A DNA stretch of 64,000 nt from Glaciihabitans tibetensis (lineage in GTDB: Bacteria; Actinomycetota; Actinomycetes; Actinomycetales; Microbacteriaceae): positions 1 through 64,000 of the forward strand of contig NZ_PVTL01000001.1 of the NCBI RefSeq assembly GCF_003003265.1. Reading direction: 5' to 3'. The translations under genes and the position numbers were made by a program. Each line of letters opens with the position of its first letter. Within the stretch, counting starts at the first letter, position 1. The notes below the pieces were generated by a model that had not been told where the DNA came from, searched no databases, and was given only the letters and a program-made list of their open reading frames with translations. Positions 53,500 through 62,257 of this stretch are shown piece after piece.

Positions 53500-55374
53500 A
53501 TGTCGCGAGCTCTCCACCAACCGCACAATCCACGTGTTCCCGAGGCCCCACTCGGGAAAAATTGGGGTATGGCCTTCACCGGGTTCCGCCCCACAGCTCA
53601 CTCGACCGCGTTGCCGCTCGACGCTGGCGCGAGCGTGGGTGCGGCTGTTCCACTCGACGCACCGGAGGCACGAGAGGCACCCGACGGCGCAGCGGCCCGG
53701 GTGCCTGGTGGTGTTCCACTCGACGAGCCAGCCGAGGCCGCCGCCGATCTGGCACTGGCGGCGGCCTTCCGTACCGCGTTGGCCGTCGCGGGTCAGGTCC
53801 CAACCGAGGTTGCGCTGTATGACCTCGTCGATAACGCGACCGTCACTGAACTTCACCAGCTCGCCGCCGGACTACACCGTCTCGCCGGTACTCTCCTTGC
53901 GCTCACGGCGGGGCAGATTCAACGGCGTTCAGCCCCCGAGTTGGGAGCGCAGGGTATGGCACGCCAAGGTGGGCACCGTACGCCGGAGGAGATGACAAAG
54001 GCCATTGGCAAGCTCCAGCATCAAGACGCTGCGCGCGCCATCCGGCAGGGGCGGCTCATCCACGAAACACAGACCCTCGACGTCGCGAAAATAGCCGGGT
54101 CGCCACCCCCGCTCAACCCGACTACCGGTGAAGAAGTGACGGCGGCCGAGCCGTGGCTAGTCGATGTCGGACGCGCGCTCACCCGCGGCATGTCGCTGGA
54201 GGCTGCGGAATCGATCCGGCGTGGCCTCGGCGTTCCAACGGAGGGGGTATCGGCAGACGCATTGAGGGCCGCAGCACGACAGCTCTGTCGCGAGGCTGTG
54301 CACCTGGACCCTGACCGGCTCTACGCGAGAGCTCGGAGGCTGCGCGACGAACTCGACTTCGCCGGCATCGGACTCCGCGAAGAGGAGCGTCGCCAAAAAC
54401 GCTCTCTGACGGTGACCAGGCAGCGGGACGGAATGGCGCGCATGGTCTGGATCATGGATCCCGAGACCTACGCTGTCGTCGGCGAAGTGTACGACCGTGC
54501 CACCTCGCCACGCCGCGGAGGCCCACGAACGTCAACCGGCGCGGCCGGCGAACTCGCTGCTCGAATCGCTGCAGACGATCGCACCACCGAGCAACTGGCA
54601 TCAGACAGCTTCGCCCAGTTGCTACAGAACGGCGTCGCCACTGACCCGTCCATGGTCCTGGGCACCGGCACCCCCTCCGTGCGCATCCTGACCACCCGGC
54701 CGCTCGCGGGCGGCTCTGCGCCAGCTCGGTGTCCCGGTGGCGTGCAAGACGATCCAGCTCAGGACGATCCAGCCCAGGACGGGCCGGCCCAGGACTACCC
54801 CGCCCACCACCACATCGACCCACCAGGCCAATCGCGGGAGTCCGCGCCAGAAGACAAGTTCGGCCAATCGCGAGTGACCGCGCCAGAAGACCGGTTCGGC
54901 CCCGGCTGGATCGAAGGTCAGCAAGAACCCGTGTCCGCGGCCACGGTCGCCCGCGTCGTCTGTACGGGAACCACATCGACCGTCGAGTTCGACACCACCG
55001 GGCAACCCATCGACGTCGCCTCGGAGCAACGCCTGTATTCCCGTAAGCAGCGCCAAGGGCTGGGCGCCCGGGACGGTGGATGTCGGTGGGGAGACGCGTC
55101 CGGCGTGGGAACCTGTGATCGGCCGCCGTCGTGGACCGAGGCCCACCACATTGAGCAGTGGGACCGTGACGGAGGCCGCACCACGATTGTCAACGGCATC
55201 CTCCTCTGCAAGCACCACCACCTGACCCTTCACAACGACGGGTGGGAGATCCACCGGCGGCGCTCGACGTACTGGCTGATCCCGCCGAGGTCCGTCGACC
55301 CCGCGCAAACTCCGCGGCTGATGCCGACCCGGAGCCCCGCGTACCTACAACTCCAGCAGCAGCGTCGAGTCTGA
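53500..55374 (+). CDS. DUF222/13E12-family HNH endonuclease-like protein
   Basis: 624 residues. The N-terminal half is the alpha-helical DUF222 domain of actinobacterial 13E12 repeat proteins; the C-terminal HNH motif reads TEAHHIEQWDRDGG and LLCKHHHLTLHNDGWEI with Cys at the metal site. Between them are short repeats (QDDPAQ units near 54755-54800; SAPEDKFGQS/TAPEDRFG near 54840-54900). These genes occur in many copies per actinobacterial genome and behave like selfish or homing elements, though activity is unproven. ATG 53500 or 53569 may start it. Confidence 0.85.
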   Translation: MSRALHQPHNPRVPEAPLGKNWGMAFTGFRPTAHSTALPLDAGASVGAAVPLDAPEAREAPDGAAARVPGGVPLDEPAEAAADLALAAAFRTALAVAGQVPTEVALYDLVDNATVTELHQLAAGLHRLAGTLLALTAGQIQRRSAPELGAQGMARQGGHRTPEEMTKAIGKLQHQDAARAIRQGRLIHETQTLDVAKIAGSPPPLNPTTGEEVTAAEPWLVDVGRALTRGMSLEAAESIRRGLGVPTEGVSADALRAAARQLCREAVHLDPDRLYARARRLRDELDFAGIGLREEERRQKRSLTVTRQRDGMARMVWIMDPETYAVVGEVYDRATSPRRGGPRTSTGAAGELAARIAADDRTTEQLASDSFAQLLQNGVATDPSMVLGTGTPSVRILTTRPLAGGSAPARCPGGVQDDPAQDDPAQDGPAQDYPAHHHIDPPGQSRESAPEDKFGQSRVTAPEDRFGPGWIEGQQEPVSAATVARVVCTGTTSTVEFDTTGQPIDVASEQRLYSRKQRQGLGARDGGCRWGDASGVGTCDRPPSWTEAHHIEQWDRDGGRTTIVNGILLCKHHHLTLHNDGWEIHRRRSTYWLIPPRSVDPAQTPRLMPTRSPAYLQLQQQRRV

Positions 55375-55409
55375 CCCGCCGCACCCGATCTCATGATTAG
55401 CTTGCCGCT

Positions 55410-56207
55410 ATGACTTCATCTCGTCCGGTACGCCTCGGCGTCCAAGTTCAGCCGCAGCACGCTCCCTACTCGAAGATTCGCGACACGGTCGCCGAACTCG
55501 AAGACCTCGGTGTCGATATCCTGTTCAACTGGGATCACTTCTTCCCGCTCAGTGGCGAGAAGGACGGGCTCCACTTCGAGGCGTGGACGATGCTCGCCGC
55601 GTGGGCGGAGCAGACCACCCGCGTGCAGTTTGGTTCGTTGGTGAACTGCAACAGCTACCGCAACGCCGATCTGCAGGCCGATATGGCCCGCACGATTGAC
55701 CACATCAGCGCCCAGTCCGGTGAGGGCAGATTCATCTTCGGTACGGGTTCTGGCTGGTTCGAGCGGGACTACGACGAATACGGTTACGAGTTCGGCACCG
55801 TTGGTCAGCGCCTGGACTCGCTCGCCGACAACCTTCCGCGCGTCGAGGCGCGGTGGGCCAAGATCAACCCGGCGCCGACTCGGAAGATCCCGATCCTGAT
55901 CGGCGGTGGCGGTGAGAAGAAAACTCTCAAGATCGTGGCGAAGCATGCTGACATCTGGCACAGCTTCTCCGACGCCGAGACGATGAAGCGCAAGCTGGAG
56001 ATCCTTGCGAAGCACGGCGAGGATGTCGGTCGTGACGTCAGTGAGATCGAGATCTCGACCGAACTGCGTTCCCTCGGTGAGGCTGAGGCTGACGAACTGT
56101 ACGGACTCGGGACAACACTGTTTACGCTCGGCATCTCCGGGCCCGACTACCCGCTCGACGGTGTGAAGAAGTGGCTCGCCTGGCGCGACGCGAAAAACGG
56201 AGCGTAG
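55410..56207 (+). CDS. LLM-class F420-dependent oxidoreductase
   Basis: 265 residues, a shorter luciferase-like barrel (VRLGVQVQPQHAPYSKIRDTVAE-like start, FNWDHFFPL, GTGSGWFERDYDEYG, IPILIGGGGEKKTLKIVAKHAD). The GWFERDYDEYG motif is typical of the F420-dependent subgroup annotated as TIGR03560-like. It sits alone between the HNH gene and a YbdK ligase; substrate unknown. Confidence 0.87.
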   Translation: MTSSRPVRLGVQVQPQHAPYSKIRDTVAELEDLGVDILFNWDHFFPLSGEKDGLHFEAWTMLAAWAEQTTRVQFGSLVNCNSYRNADLQADMARTIDHISAQSGEGRFIFGTGSGWFERDYDEYGYEFGTVGQRLDSLADNLPRVEARWAKINPAPTRKIPILIGGGGEKKTLKIVAKHADIWHSFSDAETMKRKLEILAKHGEDVGRDVSEIEISTELRSLGEAEADELYGLGTTLFTLGISGPDYPLDGVKKWLAWRDAKNGA

Positions 56208-56216
56208 CGGTCGAAC

Positions 56217-57353
56217 TCAGTGCAGCCCGTCGCGCAGTTCGCCAACAAGCGATCTGACCACGGCTTTGAGATTGCCGTTATTCTGCCCGGACACCGCCAG
56301 CTGACGCTGGTAACTCGCTCCGCGGTCGAGCATGGTTTCGATTCCCATCAGCTCGTCGAGGCAGCCGAGGCGTTCGGCGACAGGTTCGAGCCGGTCGAGC
56401 AACGCCAGCAGGTCGTCCGTCACCAGCTGCTCGTTGCCGTGCGAGTCCTGAATGATGATCGCGTCCATCCCGTACCGGGCTGCGCGCCACTTGTTCTCCC
56501 GCACGAACCACGGCTGCATCGTGGGGAGGTCCAGGCCCGCGTCGAGCTTCGTCGAGAGGTCTTCCACCAGGCACTGGGCGAGCGCGCCGAGAGCCGCCAC
56601 CTCGTCACTCGTGGCGAGGCCGTCGCAGAAGCGCAACTCGATGGTTCCCCACTTGGGCGACGGGCGCAGGTCCCAGCGCAACTCGGAGTGGTCTTCGATC
56701 ACCCCGACGTGGGTCAGATCGCTCACCAGCTCTTCGTAGTGCGCCCACTCGCCGAGCTGGGGCGGCAGACCCGCGGTCGGCAACTGCTGAAACATCAGCG
56801 CGCGATTCGACGCGTATCCGGTCGCCTCACCCGCCCAGTACGGGCTGGAAGCGGACAACGCCTGAAAGTGCGGATAGAAACTGAGCATCCCGTTGAGGAT
56901 GGGGAGCACCTTCTCCCGGTCCTCAATCCCCAGATGCATGTGCACACCCCAGATCATCATCTGTCGACCCCACCACTGCGTGCGGTCGATTAGGGTGGCA
57001 TAGCGTTCGTGCCCCGGCGTTATTTCCTGCTGGAACCACTGGCTGAACGGGTGGGTTCCCGCACACATCAGGTCCACTCCCGCCGCGTCGGTCACTCCCC
57101 GGACGCGCTCGATCATGTGGTCGAGGTCAGCGACCGCTGCGCCGACACGGGGGTGGGGTGCACTCACGACTTCGACTGTGTTGGTGAGCAGCTCGGTGGT
57201 GATCTGCGGAAACTCGCCCGGCGCCCCTTCGCCCAGCTTCGCGAATACGTCGGGTGCGGCCGGGGTCAGTTCGCCCGTCGACGGATCGACGCACGCGATC
57301 TCCCACTCCAGGCCGATGCTGGACCGTGCTGACGGCGCGAATTCGATTTCCAT
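56217..57353 (-). CDS. YbdK-family carboxylate-amine ligase (GCS2)
   Basis: 378 residues; weak glutamate-cysteine ligase of the GCS2 superfamily. SIGLEWEIACVDP, TELLTNTVEVVSAPH, WGVHMHLGIEDREK and the C-terminal RENKWRAARYGMDA are family signatures. It links a carboxylate (often glutamate) to an amine with ATP; the physiological product is not known. ATG 57353 gives the normal start; the open frame continues upstream without family similarity. Confidence 0.92.
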   Translation of the reverse strand: MEIEFAPSARSSIGLEWEIACVDPSTGELTPAAPDVFAKLGEGAPGEFPQITTELLTNTVEVVSAPHPRVGAAVADLDHMIERVRGVTDAAGVDLMCAGTHPFSQWFQQEITPGHERYATLIDRTQWWGRQMMIWGVHMHLGIEDREKVLPILNGMLSFYPHFQALSASSPYWAGEATGYASNRALMFQQLPTAGLPPQLGEWAHYEELVSDLTHVGVIEDHSELRWDLRPSPKWGTIELRFCDGLATSDEVAALGALAQCLVEDLSTKLDAGLDLPTMQPWFVRENKWRAARYGMDAIIIQDSHGNEQLVTDDLLALLDRLEPVAERLGCLDELMGIETMLDRGASYQRQLAVSGQNNGNLKAVVRSLVGELRDGLH

Positions 57354-57482
57354 GGAGAGAGTCTGGCAAGTTTGTCGCCCATTGGCGCGCACCACGGCCA
57401 AGTTTCGAGTAGTCCGTGCCGACTTCACTGTGCGAGCGGATGCCGCGGTGCCTATGTCTCTGGTCCTCGCTACCGTAGAGGC

Positions 57483-58481
57483 GTGAGTAGACCCGATCGT
57501 CCCGAACCTGTTAGATCGTCTCCGGCACCCGGGGCTGCACGCCCGGCATCCACCTCCCCGGCGCCCGGCTCCACCTCCCCAGCATCTGGCGCGGTCATCG
57601 CGGAGGCTCCTCGGGGTTGGGTTCTCACCGCGATCGTTGTCACCGTGCTGGCCTGGGCGAGCGCATTTGTGGTCATCCGGGGCACCGGCGAACACTTCAG
57701 CGGTGGTGCTCTTGCGTTGGCGCGGCTGCTGGTGGGCTCGCTTCTGCTTGGACTTCTGGTGCTCCGCGGCCGGTGGGTACGTCCCAGTTCCCGCGAATGG
57801 TTGGCGCTGGCGCTGTTCGGCGTCGCCTGGTTTGGCGCTTATAACGTGGCCCTCAACACGGCCGAGCAGACTCTCGACGCCGGCACCACAGCGATGCTCG
57901 TGAACATCGGCCCGATCCTGATCGCCCTCGGCGCGGGCATCTTCCTCGGTGAGGGAATACCGAAGTGGCTGGCGATCGGCGCTGGTGTCGCATTTGCCGG
58001 AGTGATACTCATCGGCGCGGGTAGCGGTGCGTTCACCGGAACCGTGGACGCCGCCGGTGTGATCTGGTGCCTCGTTGCAGCGGTCACCTACGCGATCGGT
58101 GTGCTGGTGCAGAAGCCACTGCTGCGTAACCTGCCGTCAGCGCAGGTGACGTGGCTGGGGTGCGTTGCCGGAACGATCGCGTGCCTGCCCTTCGCGGGAT
58201 CACTCGCTGGTGACCTGCGCGACGCGCCCGTCAGCGCCGTCCTCGGTGCTGTCTACCTTGGCGCGGTACCCACAGCACTCGCGTTCACCACCTGGGGATA
58301 TGCGCTCGCACGGGTGCCCGCCGGCCGACTCAGCATTTCCACCTATGTGGTTCCTCCGCTGGTGATCCTGCTGGCCCTCGTGGTGTTCGGAGAGGTACCG
58401 CCGTTGCTCGCGATCCTGGGTGGGGCGGTGTGCCTGGTCGGCGTTGCGTTGAGCCGCAGAAAGCCGCGCGTTCGCGGGTGA
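57483..58481 (+). CDS. EamA/DMT-superfamily transporter
   Basis: 332 residues. A 40-residue Pro/Ala/Ser-rich cytosolic start precedes ten hydrophobic helices in two EamA halves (LTAIVVTVLAWASAFVVIRGTG first; GVIWCLVAAVTYAIGVLVQKPLL second). Members export amino acids or metabolites. GTG 57483 is preferred; the frame is open to 57372. Long repeat DNA follows. Confidence 0.88.
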   Translation: MSRPDRPEPVRSSPAPGAARPASTSPAPGSTSPASGAVIAEAPRGWVLTAIVVTVLAWASAFVVIRGTGEHFSGGALALARLLVGSLLLGLLVLRGRWVRPSSREWLALALFGVAWFGAYNVALNTAEQTLDAGTTAMLVNIGPILIALGAGIFLGEGIPKWLAIGAGVAFAGVILIGAGSGAFTGTVDAAGVIWCLVAAVTYAIGVLVQKPLLRNLPSAQVTWLGCVAGTIACLPFAGSLAGDLRDAPVSAVLGAVYLGAVPTALAFTTWGYALARVPAGRLSISTYVVPPLVILLALVVFGEVPPLLAILGGAVCLVGVALSRRKPRVRG

Positions 58482-58510
58482 CCAGCCCCGGGGCATCCCG
58501 CCCATCTCAA

Positions 58511-58800
58511 GCAACCTAGACTCAGCGATCGTCGACTCAGCGATCGTCGACTCAGCCATCGTCAACTCACACGTGGTCGGCCAGCCCATGCTCCACTCAC
58601 TCATGGCCGAGCGTCGACTCCTCTGGCCCGGCCGAACCTGGCCGCACCCGACCCGACCTGACCCGACCCGACCCGACCTGACCCGGCCTAACCTGGCCCG
58701 GCCGAACCTGACCTGACTTGACCTGACCTAACCTGGCCCGACCCAACCCAACCCGACCCGACCCGACCTGACGTGACCTGGCCTGGCCTGGCCTGAACTG
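58511..58800. repeat. 15-bp and pentanucleotide repeat tracts downstream of the EamA gene
   Basis: At 58517-58565 the unit GACTCAGCGATCGTC recurs about three times (15 bp). From about 58636 to 58800 the DNA is a degenerate pentanucleotide tract of ACCCG/ACCTG/GCCTG units with period mostly five. No reading frame has coding character. This makes up most of the 570-bp gene-free gap before rpsP. Confidence 0.9.
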
Positions 58801-58834
58801 AACTGGCTTGCCACGACCCGCTCGGGCGAACCTC

Positions 58835-58863
58835 GCCGCGACGCCGTTGCGGCAGGATTTTCC
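58835..58863 (+). terminator. Hairpin with T-run downstream of the repeat tract
   Basis: GCCGCGAC (58835-58842) pairs with GTTGCGGC (58846-58853) with one G-U, three-base loop, followed by AGGATTTT. A second imperfect hairpin overlaps at 58855-58881. Possible terminator for transcription from the EamA gene. Confidence 0.45.
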
Positions 58864-58949
58864 GACAATTGGACGAAATCCGCCCGGGTGGTAGGCGTGT
58901 ATGCCAAGTATCTGGCAGAATAGGGAGTCGCGTCCGTCGTCGTCCGACC

Positions 58950-58987
58950 CTCTAATCAGACCCGATGGACACCCTTAGAGCTTTTTT
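58950..58987 (+). promoter_or_regulatory. Terminator-like element in the rpsP leader
   Basis: CTCTAA (58950-58955) and TTAGAG (58975-58980) form a 6-bp stem followed directly by CTTTTTT (58981-58987), 64 bp before rpsP. A further stem (GAGTGTG with CACGCTC, about 58991-59008) follows. The weak stem with a long T-run could attenuate the rpsP operon; it might instead end transcription arriving from upstream. Confidence 0.4.
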
Positions 58988-59051
58988 GCCGAGTGTGCCC
59001 CCACGCTCACGGCTAGCAGTTCGACACCCTTATAAGTAATTCAGGAGAATT

Positions 59052-59474
59052 GTGGCTGTCAAGATCCGTTTGAAGCGCATGGGCAAGATCCGTGCACCGT
59101 ACTACCGCATCGTTGTTGCCGACTCGCGCACCAAGCGCGACGGTCGTGTCATCGAAGAGATCGGCCTGTATCACCCGACCGAGGAGCCCTCGTACATCGA
59201 GGTCAAGTCGGAGCGCGCGCAGTACTGGCTGGGCGTCGGCGCGCAGCCGTCCCCGCAGGTTGAAGCAATCCTGAAGCTCACGGGCGACTGGGGAACCTTC
59301 AAGGGTGACAAGGACGCTGTCAGCACCGTCAAGGTCAAGGAAGCGAAGGTTCCCTTCGAAGCCGACCTCAAGAAGAAGCCGGTTCTCAAGCCCAAGTCCG
59401 AGAAGCCTGCTCCCGTCGTTGAGACCGTCGTAGCCGACGAGCCCGACGCTGCTGCAGACGCCGACCAGGCATAG
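59052..59474 (+). CDS. rpsP: 30S ribosomal protein S16
   Basis: 140 residues: family start [26 protein letters not shown]-type, then a Lys/Ala/Asp-rich C-terminal extension of about 50 residues, common in actinobacteria. GTG 59052 has AGGAG upstream. First gene of the rpsP-khpA-rimM operon. Confidence 0.97.
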   Translation: MAVKIRLKRMGKIRAPYYRIVVADSRTKRDGRVIEEIGLYHPTEEPSYIEVKSERAQYWLGVGAQPSPQVEAILKLTGDWGTFKGDKDAVSTVKVKEAKVPFEADLKKKPVLKPKSEKPAPVVETVVADEPDAAADADQA

Positions 59475-59478
59475 CAGC

Positions 59479-59715
59479 ATGCTCGCTACCGCCCTCGAAC
59501 ACCTCGTCAAGGGGATCGTAGATAACCCCGCCGAAGTGAAGGTTGTAGCAAAGAACTCTCCCCGTGGCGAGGTCCTTGAGGTGCGCGTGCACCCCGAGGA
59601 CCTCGGCCGGGTCATCGGGCGCGCCGGTCGCACCGCGAAGGCTCTCCGCACGCTGATCGCGGCACTTGCCGACGGCAAGCGTGTGCGCGTCGACGTGGTA
59701 GACACCGACTCCTAG
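59479..59715 (+). CDS. khpA: KH-domain RNA-binding protein KhpA
   Basis: 78 residues forming one KH domain, with the GXXG loop as GRAG in DLGRVIGRAGRTAKALRTLI. KhpA binds RNA, usually with KhpB. It lies four bases after rpsP and two bases before rimM, the canonical order. Confidence 0.94.
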   Translation: MLATALEHLVKGIVDNPAEVKVVAKNSPRGEVLEVRVHPEDLGRVIGRAGRTAKALRTLIAALADGKRVRVDVVDTDS

Positions 59716-59717
59716 TC

Positions 59718-60329
59718 GTGGCTGCTTCTGACAATGCGTCGGCCTCCGGGCGCACGCAGCTTCGCATCGGGCGTCTCACTAAGGCGCACGGCCTCAAAGG
59801 CGCAATAAAGATCGAGCTATACACGGATGACCCGGAGCGACGTTTCGTCCCCGGTGCCGTGTTCTCGCTCCAGGTTCCGACCGGGCACGCCTGGCACGGC
59901 AAAACCCTCGAGCTCGTCGAGCTTCGCTGGTACAACAGCCACGCGGTGGGCTTTTTCAAGGATGTGCCGGATCGCAGCGCCGCCGAGGCCCTGGTCAAGG
60001 CGATTCTCTGGGTCGAGCAGGATGCCGCAGAGCTCCCCGAAGAAGAAGACGCCTGGTACGACCATCAGCTGGTGGGACTGACAGTGCTTCGCGACGGGGT
60101 GAAGGTCGGCGTCGTCTCGCAGATCGATCACTTCCCGGCACAGGATCTGCTCACGGTGAAAACCGACGACGGCGACGTTCTCGTGCCGTTCGTAAAGGCG
60201 ATCGTCACCGCGGTCGACGTCAAGGCGGGCACGCTCACCGTGACCCCGCCGCCCGGATTGTTCGAGCAGCTCCCTGAGGACGAGCTCGACCCCGAGTTGG
60301 CCGCTCGACCCACCACCGAGAGCGAATAG
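59718..60329 (+). CDS. rimM: Ribosome maturation factor RimM
   Basis: 203 residues; binds S19 during 30S head assembly. N-terminal RimM barrel (LRIGRLTKAHGLKGAIKIELYTDDPERRF) and a C-terminal PRC-barrel (DQLVGLTVLRDG type, EDAWYDHQLVGL; VLVPFVKAIV). GTG 59718. Normally followed by trmD; here a transporter gene intervenes. Confidence 0.95.
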   Translation: MAASDNASASGRTQLRIGRLTKAHGLKGAIKIELYTDDPERRFVPGAVFSLQVPTGHAWHGKTLELVELRWYNSHAVGFFKDVPDRSAAEALVKAILWVEQDAAELPEEEDAWYDHQLVGLTVLRDGVKVGVVSQIDHFPAQDLLTVKTDDGDVLVPFVKAIVTAVDVKAGTLTVTPPPGLFEQLPEDELDPELAARPTTESE

Positions 60330-60425
60330 TCGCCTCACCGGGACTTTCGTCCCGCAAATCGGTGTTCCCCGAGTTCTACCATTGAACGTCGGCCTCTCGG
60401 CTGATCCATATGGGAGAAGCGCCGA

Positions 60426-61382
60426 ATGTCGTACGTCAAGCCGGACCAGTTGATCGACGCGATTGTGCACTCCGGTGTCGACAAATCCAACCTCACCGTC
60501 TGGCAGATGATCGCCCGGGGCACCCTCGCCGGCGCGATTCTCGGTGCCGCGACCACCGTCGCCCTCACCGCATCGGTGCAGACGGGGCTTCCCATCGTGG
60601 GCGCTGTGCTCTTTCCCGTCGGTTTCGTCATCATCATCCTGCTCGGGCTCGAGCTGGTGACCGGCAGTTTCGCTCTGATCCCCCTCGCCGTGATGGAAGG
60701 CCGCACGAGCCTCGCGAAGTGCGTGAAGAACTTCGCGATCGTGATTGTGTCGCATATCTTCGGAGCGGTGCTATACGCGGCCCTCTACACATTCGCCATC
60801 ACGTACGCGGGCACGGATACATCCGACCCCATGATCGAGGCGATCATTCACTTGGCCGAGCACAAGGTGCTGCCCTACGCGGCGGCGGGCGGCGCCGGCA
60901 TCGCCGTGGTCGTCATCAAGGCGATGCTCTGCAACTGGATGGTTGCGATCGGCACCATCATCTCGTACAGCTCGACATCCACCTCAGGAAAAATCCTCGC
61001 CATGTGGCTGCCCGTCACCATTTTCTTCAGTCTCGGACTCGAGCACGCCGTCGTGAACATGTTCGCGATTCCTGCAGGGATGATGCTGGGAGCGGATGTC
61101 AGCTTCGGACAGTGGTGGGGCTGGAACCAGGGTCCGGTATTGCTCGGTAACCTGCTCGGGGCGATGCTCTTCACAGCGCTGCCGATCTACTTCTCACATC
61201 GCACGCGAGTGAGAAGCGCCTCCGAGCCGCGCGCCGGGCACGCTTCGGGCCAGCGCAGCGCAACTGCTTCGGACGGACGCACTGAGACCACCCATGATGA
61301 ACCCAACGGGACCGCCGCGAACGGCGAGTCTCTGCTCGAACCACGCGCTGCTGCGGAGTCGGGGGCGTTGCAGCACTCCTAG
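60426..61382 (+). CDS. Formate/nitrite transporter family (FocA/NirC) channel
   Basis: 318 residues, six helices. FNT marks include [32 protein letters not shown] (the conserved N-W-M region), [21 protein letters not shown], and [15 protein letters not shown] polar 50-residue tail ends the protein. These pentamers pass formate, nitrite or related anions; which one is unclear. It is inserted between rimM and trmD, 10 bp before trmD and 96 bp after rimM. Confidence 0.92.
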   Translation: MSYVKPDQLIDAIVHSGVDKSNLTVWQMIARGTLAGAILGAATTVALTASVQTGLPIVGAVLFPVGFVIIILLGLELVTGSFALIPLAVMEGRTSLAKCVKNFAIVIVSHIFGAVLYAALYTFAITYAGTDTSDPMIEAIIHLAEHKVLPYAAAGGAGIAVVVIKAMLCNWMVAIGTIISYSSTSTSGKILAMWLPVTIFFSLGLEHAVVNMFAIPAGMMLGADVSFGQWWGWNQGPVLLGNLLGAMLFTALPIYFSHRTRVRSASEPRAGHASGQRSATASDGRTETTHDEPNGTAANGESLLEPRAAAESGALQHS

Positions 61383-61392
61383 ACTCCTTAGC

Positions 61393-62082
61393 GTGCGCAT
61401 CGACATCCTGACCATCTTCCCCGAGTTTTTCTCCGTTCTGGACGTTTCCCTCGTTGGTAAGGCGAGAGCGTCCGGACTCATCGCGCTGTCCGTGCATGAC
61501 CTCCGCGACTTCACCCACGACAGGCACCGCACGGTCGACGACACACCGTACGGCGGCGGTGCGGGCATGGTCATGAAGCCAGAACCATGGGGCGAAGCTC
61601 TCGACTCAATCCTCGCTGACGCCGTCGTAGAGACGACCGTTGTGTTCCCGTCGCCGGCGGGGGAGCGATTCACCCAGGCGACGGCCCGCGAACTCGCGCT
61701 CAGCCCCCACCTCGTATTCGGGTGCGGGCGATACGAGGGAATCGACCAGCGCGTCATCGACCACACCCGTACCCGTGCGAACGTGCGTGAGATCAGTCTC
61801 GGGGACTACGTTCTCAACGGCGGCGAGGTCGCGGCCATGGCCATGATCGAGGCGATCGGTCGACTGGTGCCGGGCATGGTGGGAAATCCGGAGAGCCTCA
61901 CCGAGGAGAGTCACGAAGACGGTCTGCTCGAGTACCCCAGCTACACCAAGCCGTCGGCCTGGCGAGGGCTCGAAGTTCCGCCGGTGCTGTTGAGCGGCAA
62001 CCATGCCAAGATCGCGCAGTGGCGGCACGCCCAGCAAGTGGAACGTACCGAGCGCGTCCGCCCCGATCTGTTGCCCGGCTGA
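61393..62082 (+). CDS. trmD: tRNA (guanine37-N1)-methyltransferase
   Basis: 229 residues; methylates G37 of tRNAs to prevent frameshifting. SPOUT knot motifs: [30 protein letters not shown], and the start [15 protein letters not shown] 61393 chosen because it gives the family start. The usual downstream rplS is not here; map lies convergent beyond a repeat array. Confidence 0.96.
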   Translation: MRIDILTIFPEFFSVLDVSLVGKARASGLIALSVHDLRDFTHDRHRTVDDTPYGGGAGMVMKPEPWGEALDSILADAVVETTVVFPSPAGERFTQATARELALSPHLVFGCGRYEGIDQRVIDHTRTRANVREISLGDYVLNGGEVAAMAMIEAIGRLVPGMVGNPESLTEESHEDGLLEYPSYTKPSAWRGLEVPPVLLSGNHAKIAQWRHAQQVERTERVRPDLLPG

Positions 62083-62100
62083 CTCACGGACGAGTAACGG

Positions 62101-62257
62101 TCAGGACCAGCGCGCTGGCGGGGCGCGCGTGCGGTCAGGAGGCGCGTGCGGTCAGAACGAGCGTGCGTGCTGGCGGGACGAGCGTGCGGTCAGGACCAGC
62201 GCGCTGGCGGGACGAGCATGCGGTCAGGACGAGCGTGCGGTCAGGACGAGCGGGCCG
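62101..62257 (-). repeat. 17/34-bp repeat array built from the map 3' end
   Basis: On the minus strand the map terminus CTGACCGCACGCTCGTCCTGA (stop 62226-62224) is followed by repeated units each ending in a TCCTGA or TTCTGA, with TCA on the plus strand at 62241 (in gene), 62224, 62190, 62152, 62135 and 62101. Spacings are 17, 34, 38, 17 and 34 bp. Longer units also contain CCCGCCAGCGCGC. The stop is not kept in frame. Confidence 0.85.

Noticed and set aside
51855-53594. A 579-codon minus-strand frame rich in Ser/Arg
   Set aside because: Antisense shadow of ffh, which shows all GTPase motifs.
53500-55374. Mobile element with terminal repeats around the HNH gene
   Set aside because: No inverted repeats, target duplications or transposase; DUF222/HNH genes are commonly dispersed without such ends.
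58482-59051. tRNA or other stable RNA gene in the rpsP upstream gap
   Set aside because: No cloverleaf pairing or conserved T-arm; the region is simple repeats plus short hairpins.
62101-62257. CRISPR-like or integron-type repeat array
   Set aside because: Units abut, vary in length and derive from the map coding end; no spacers, attC folds or integrase.
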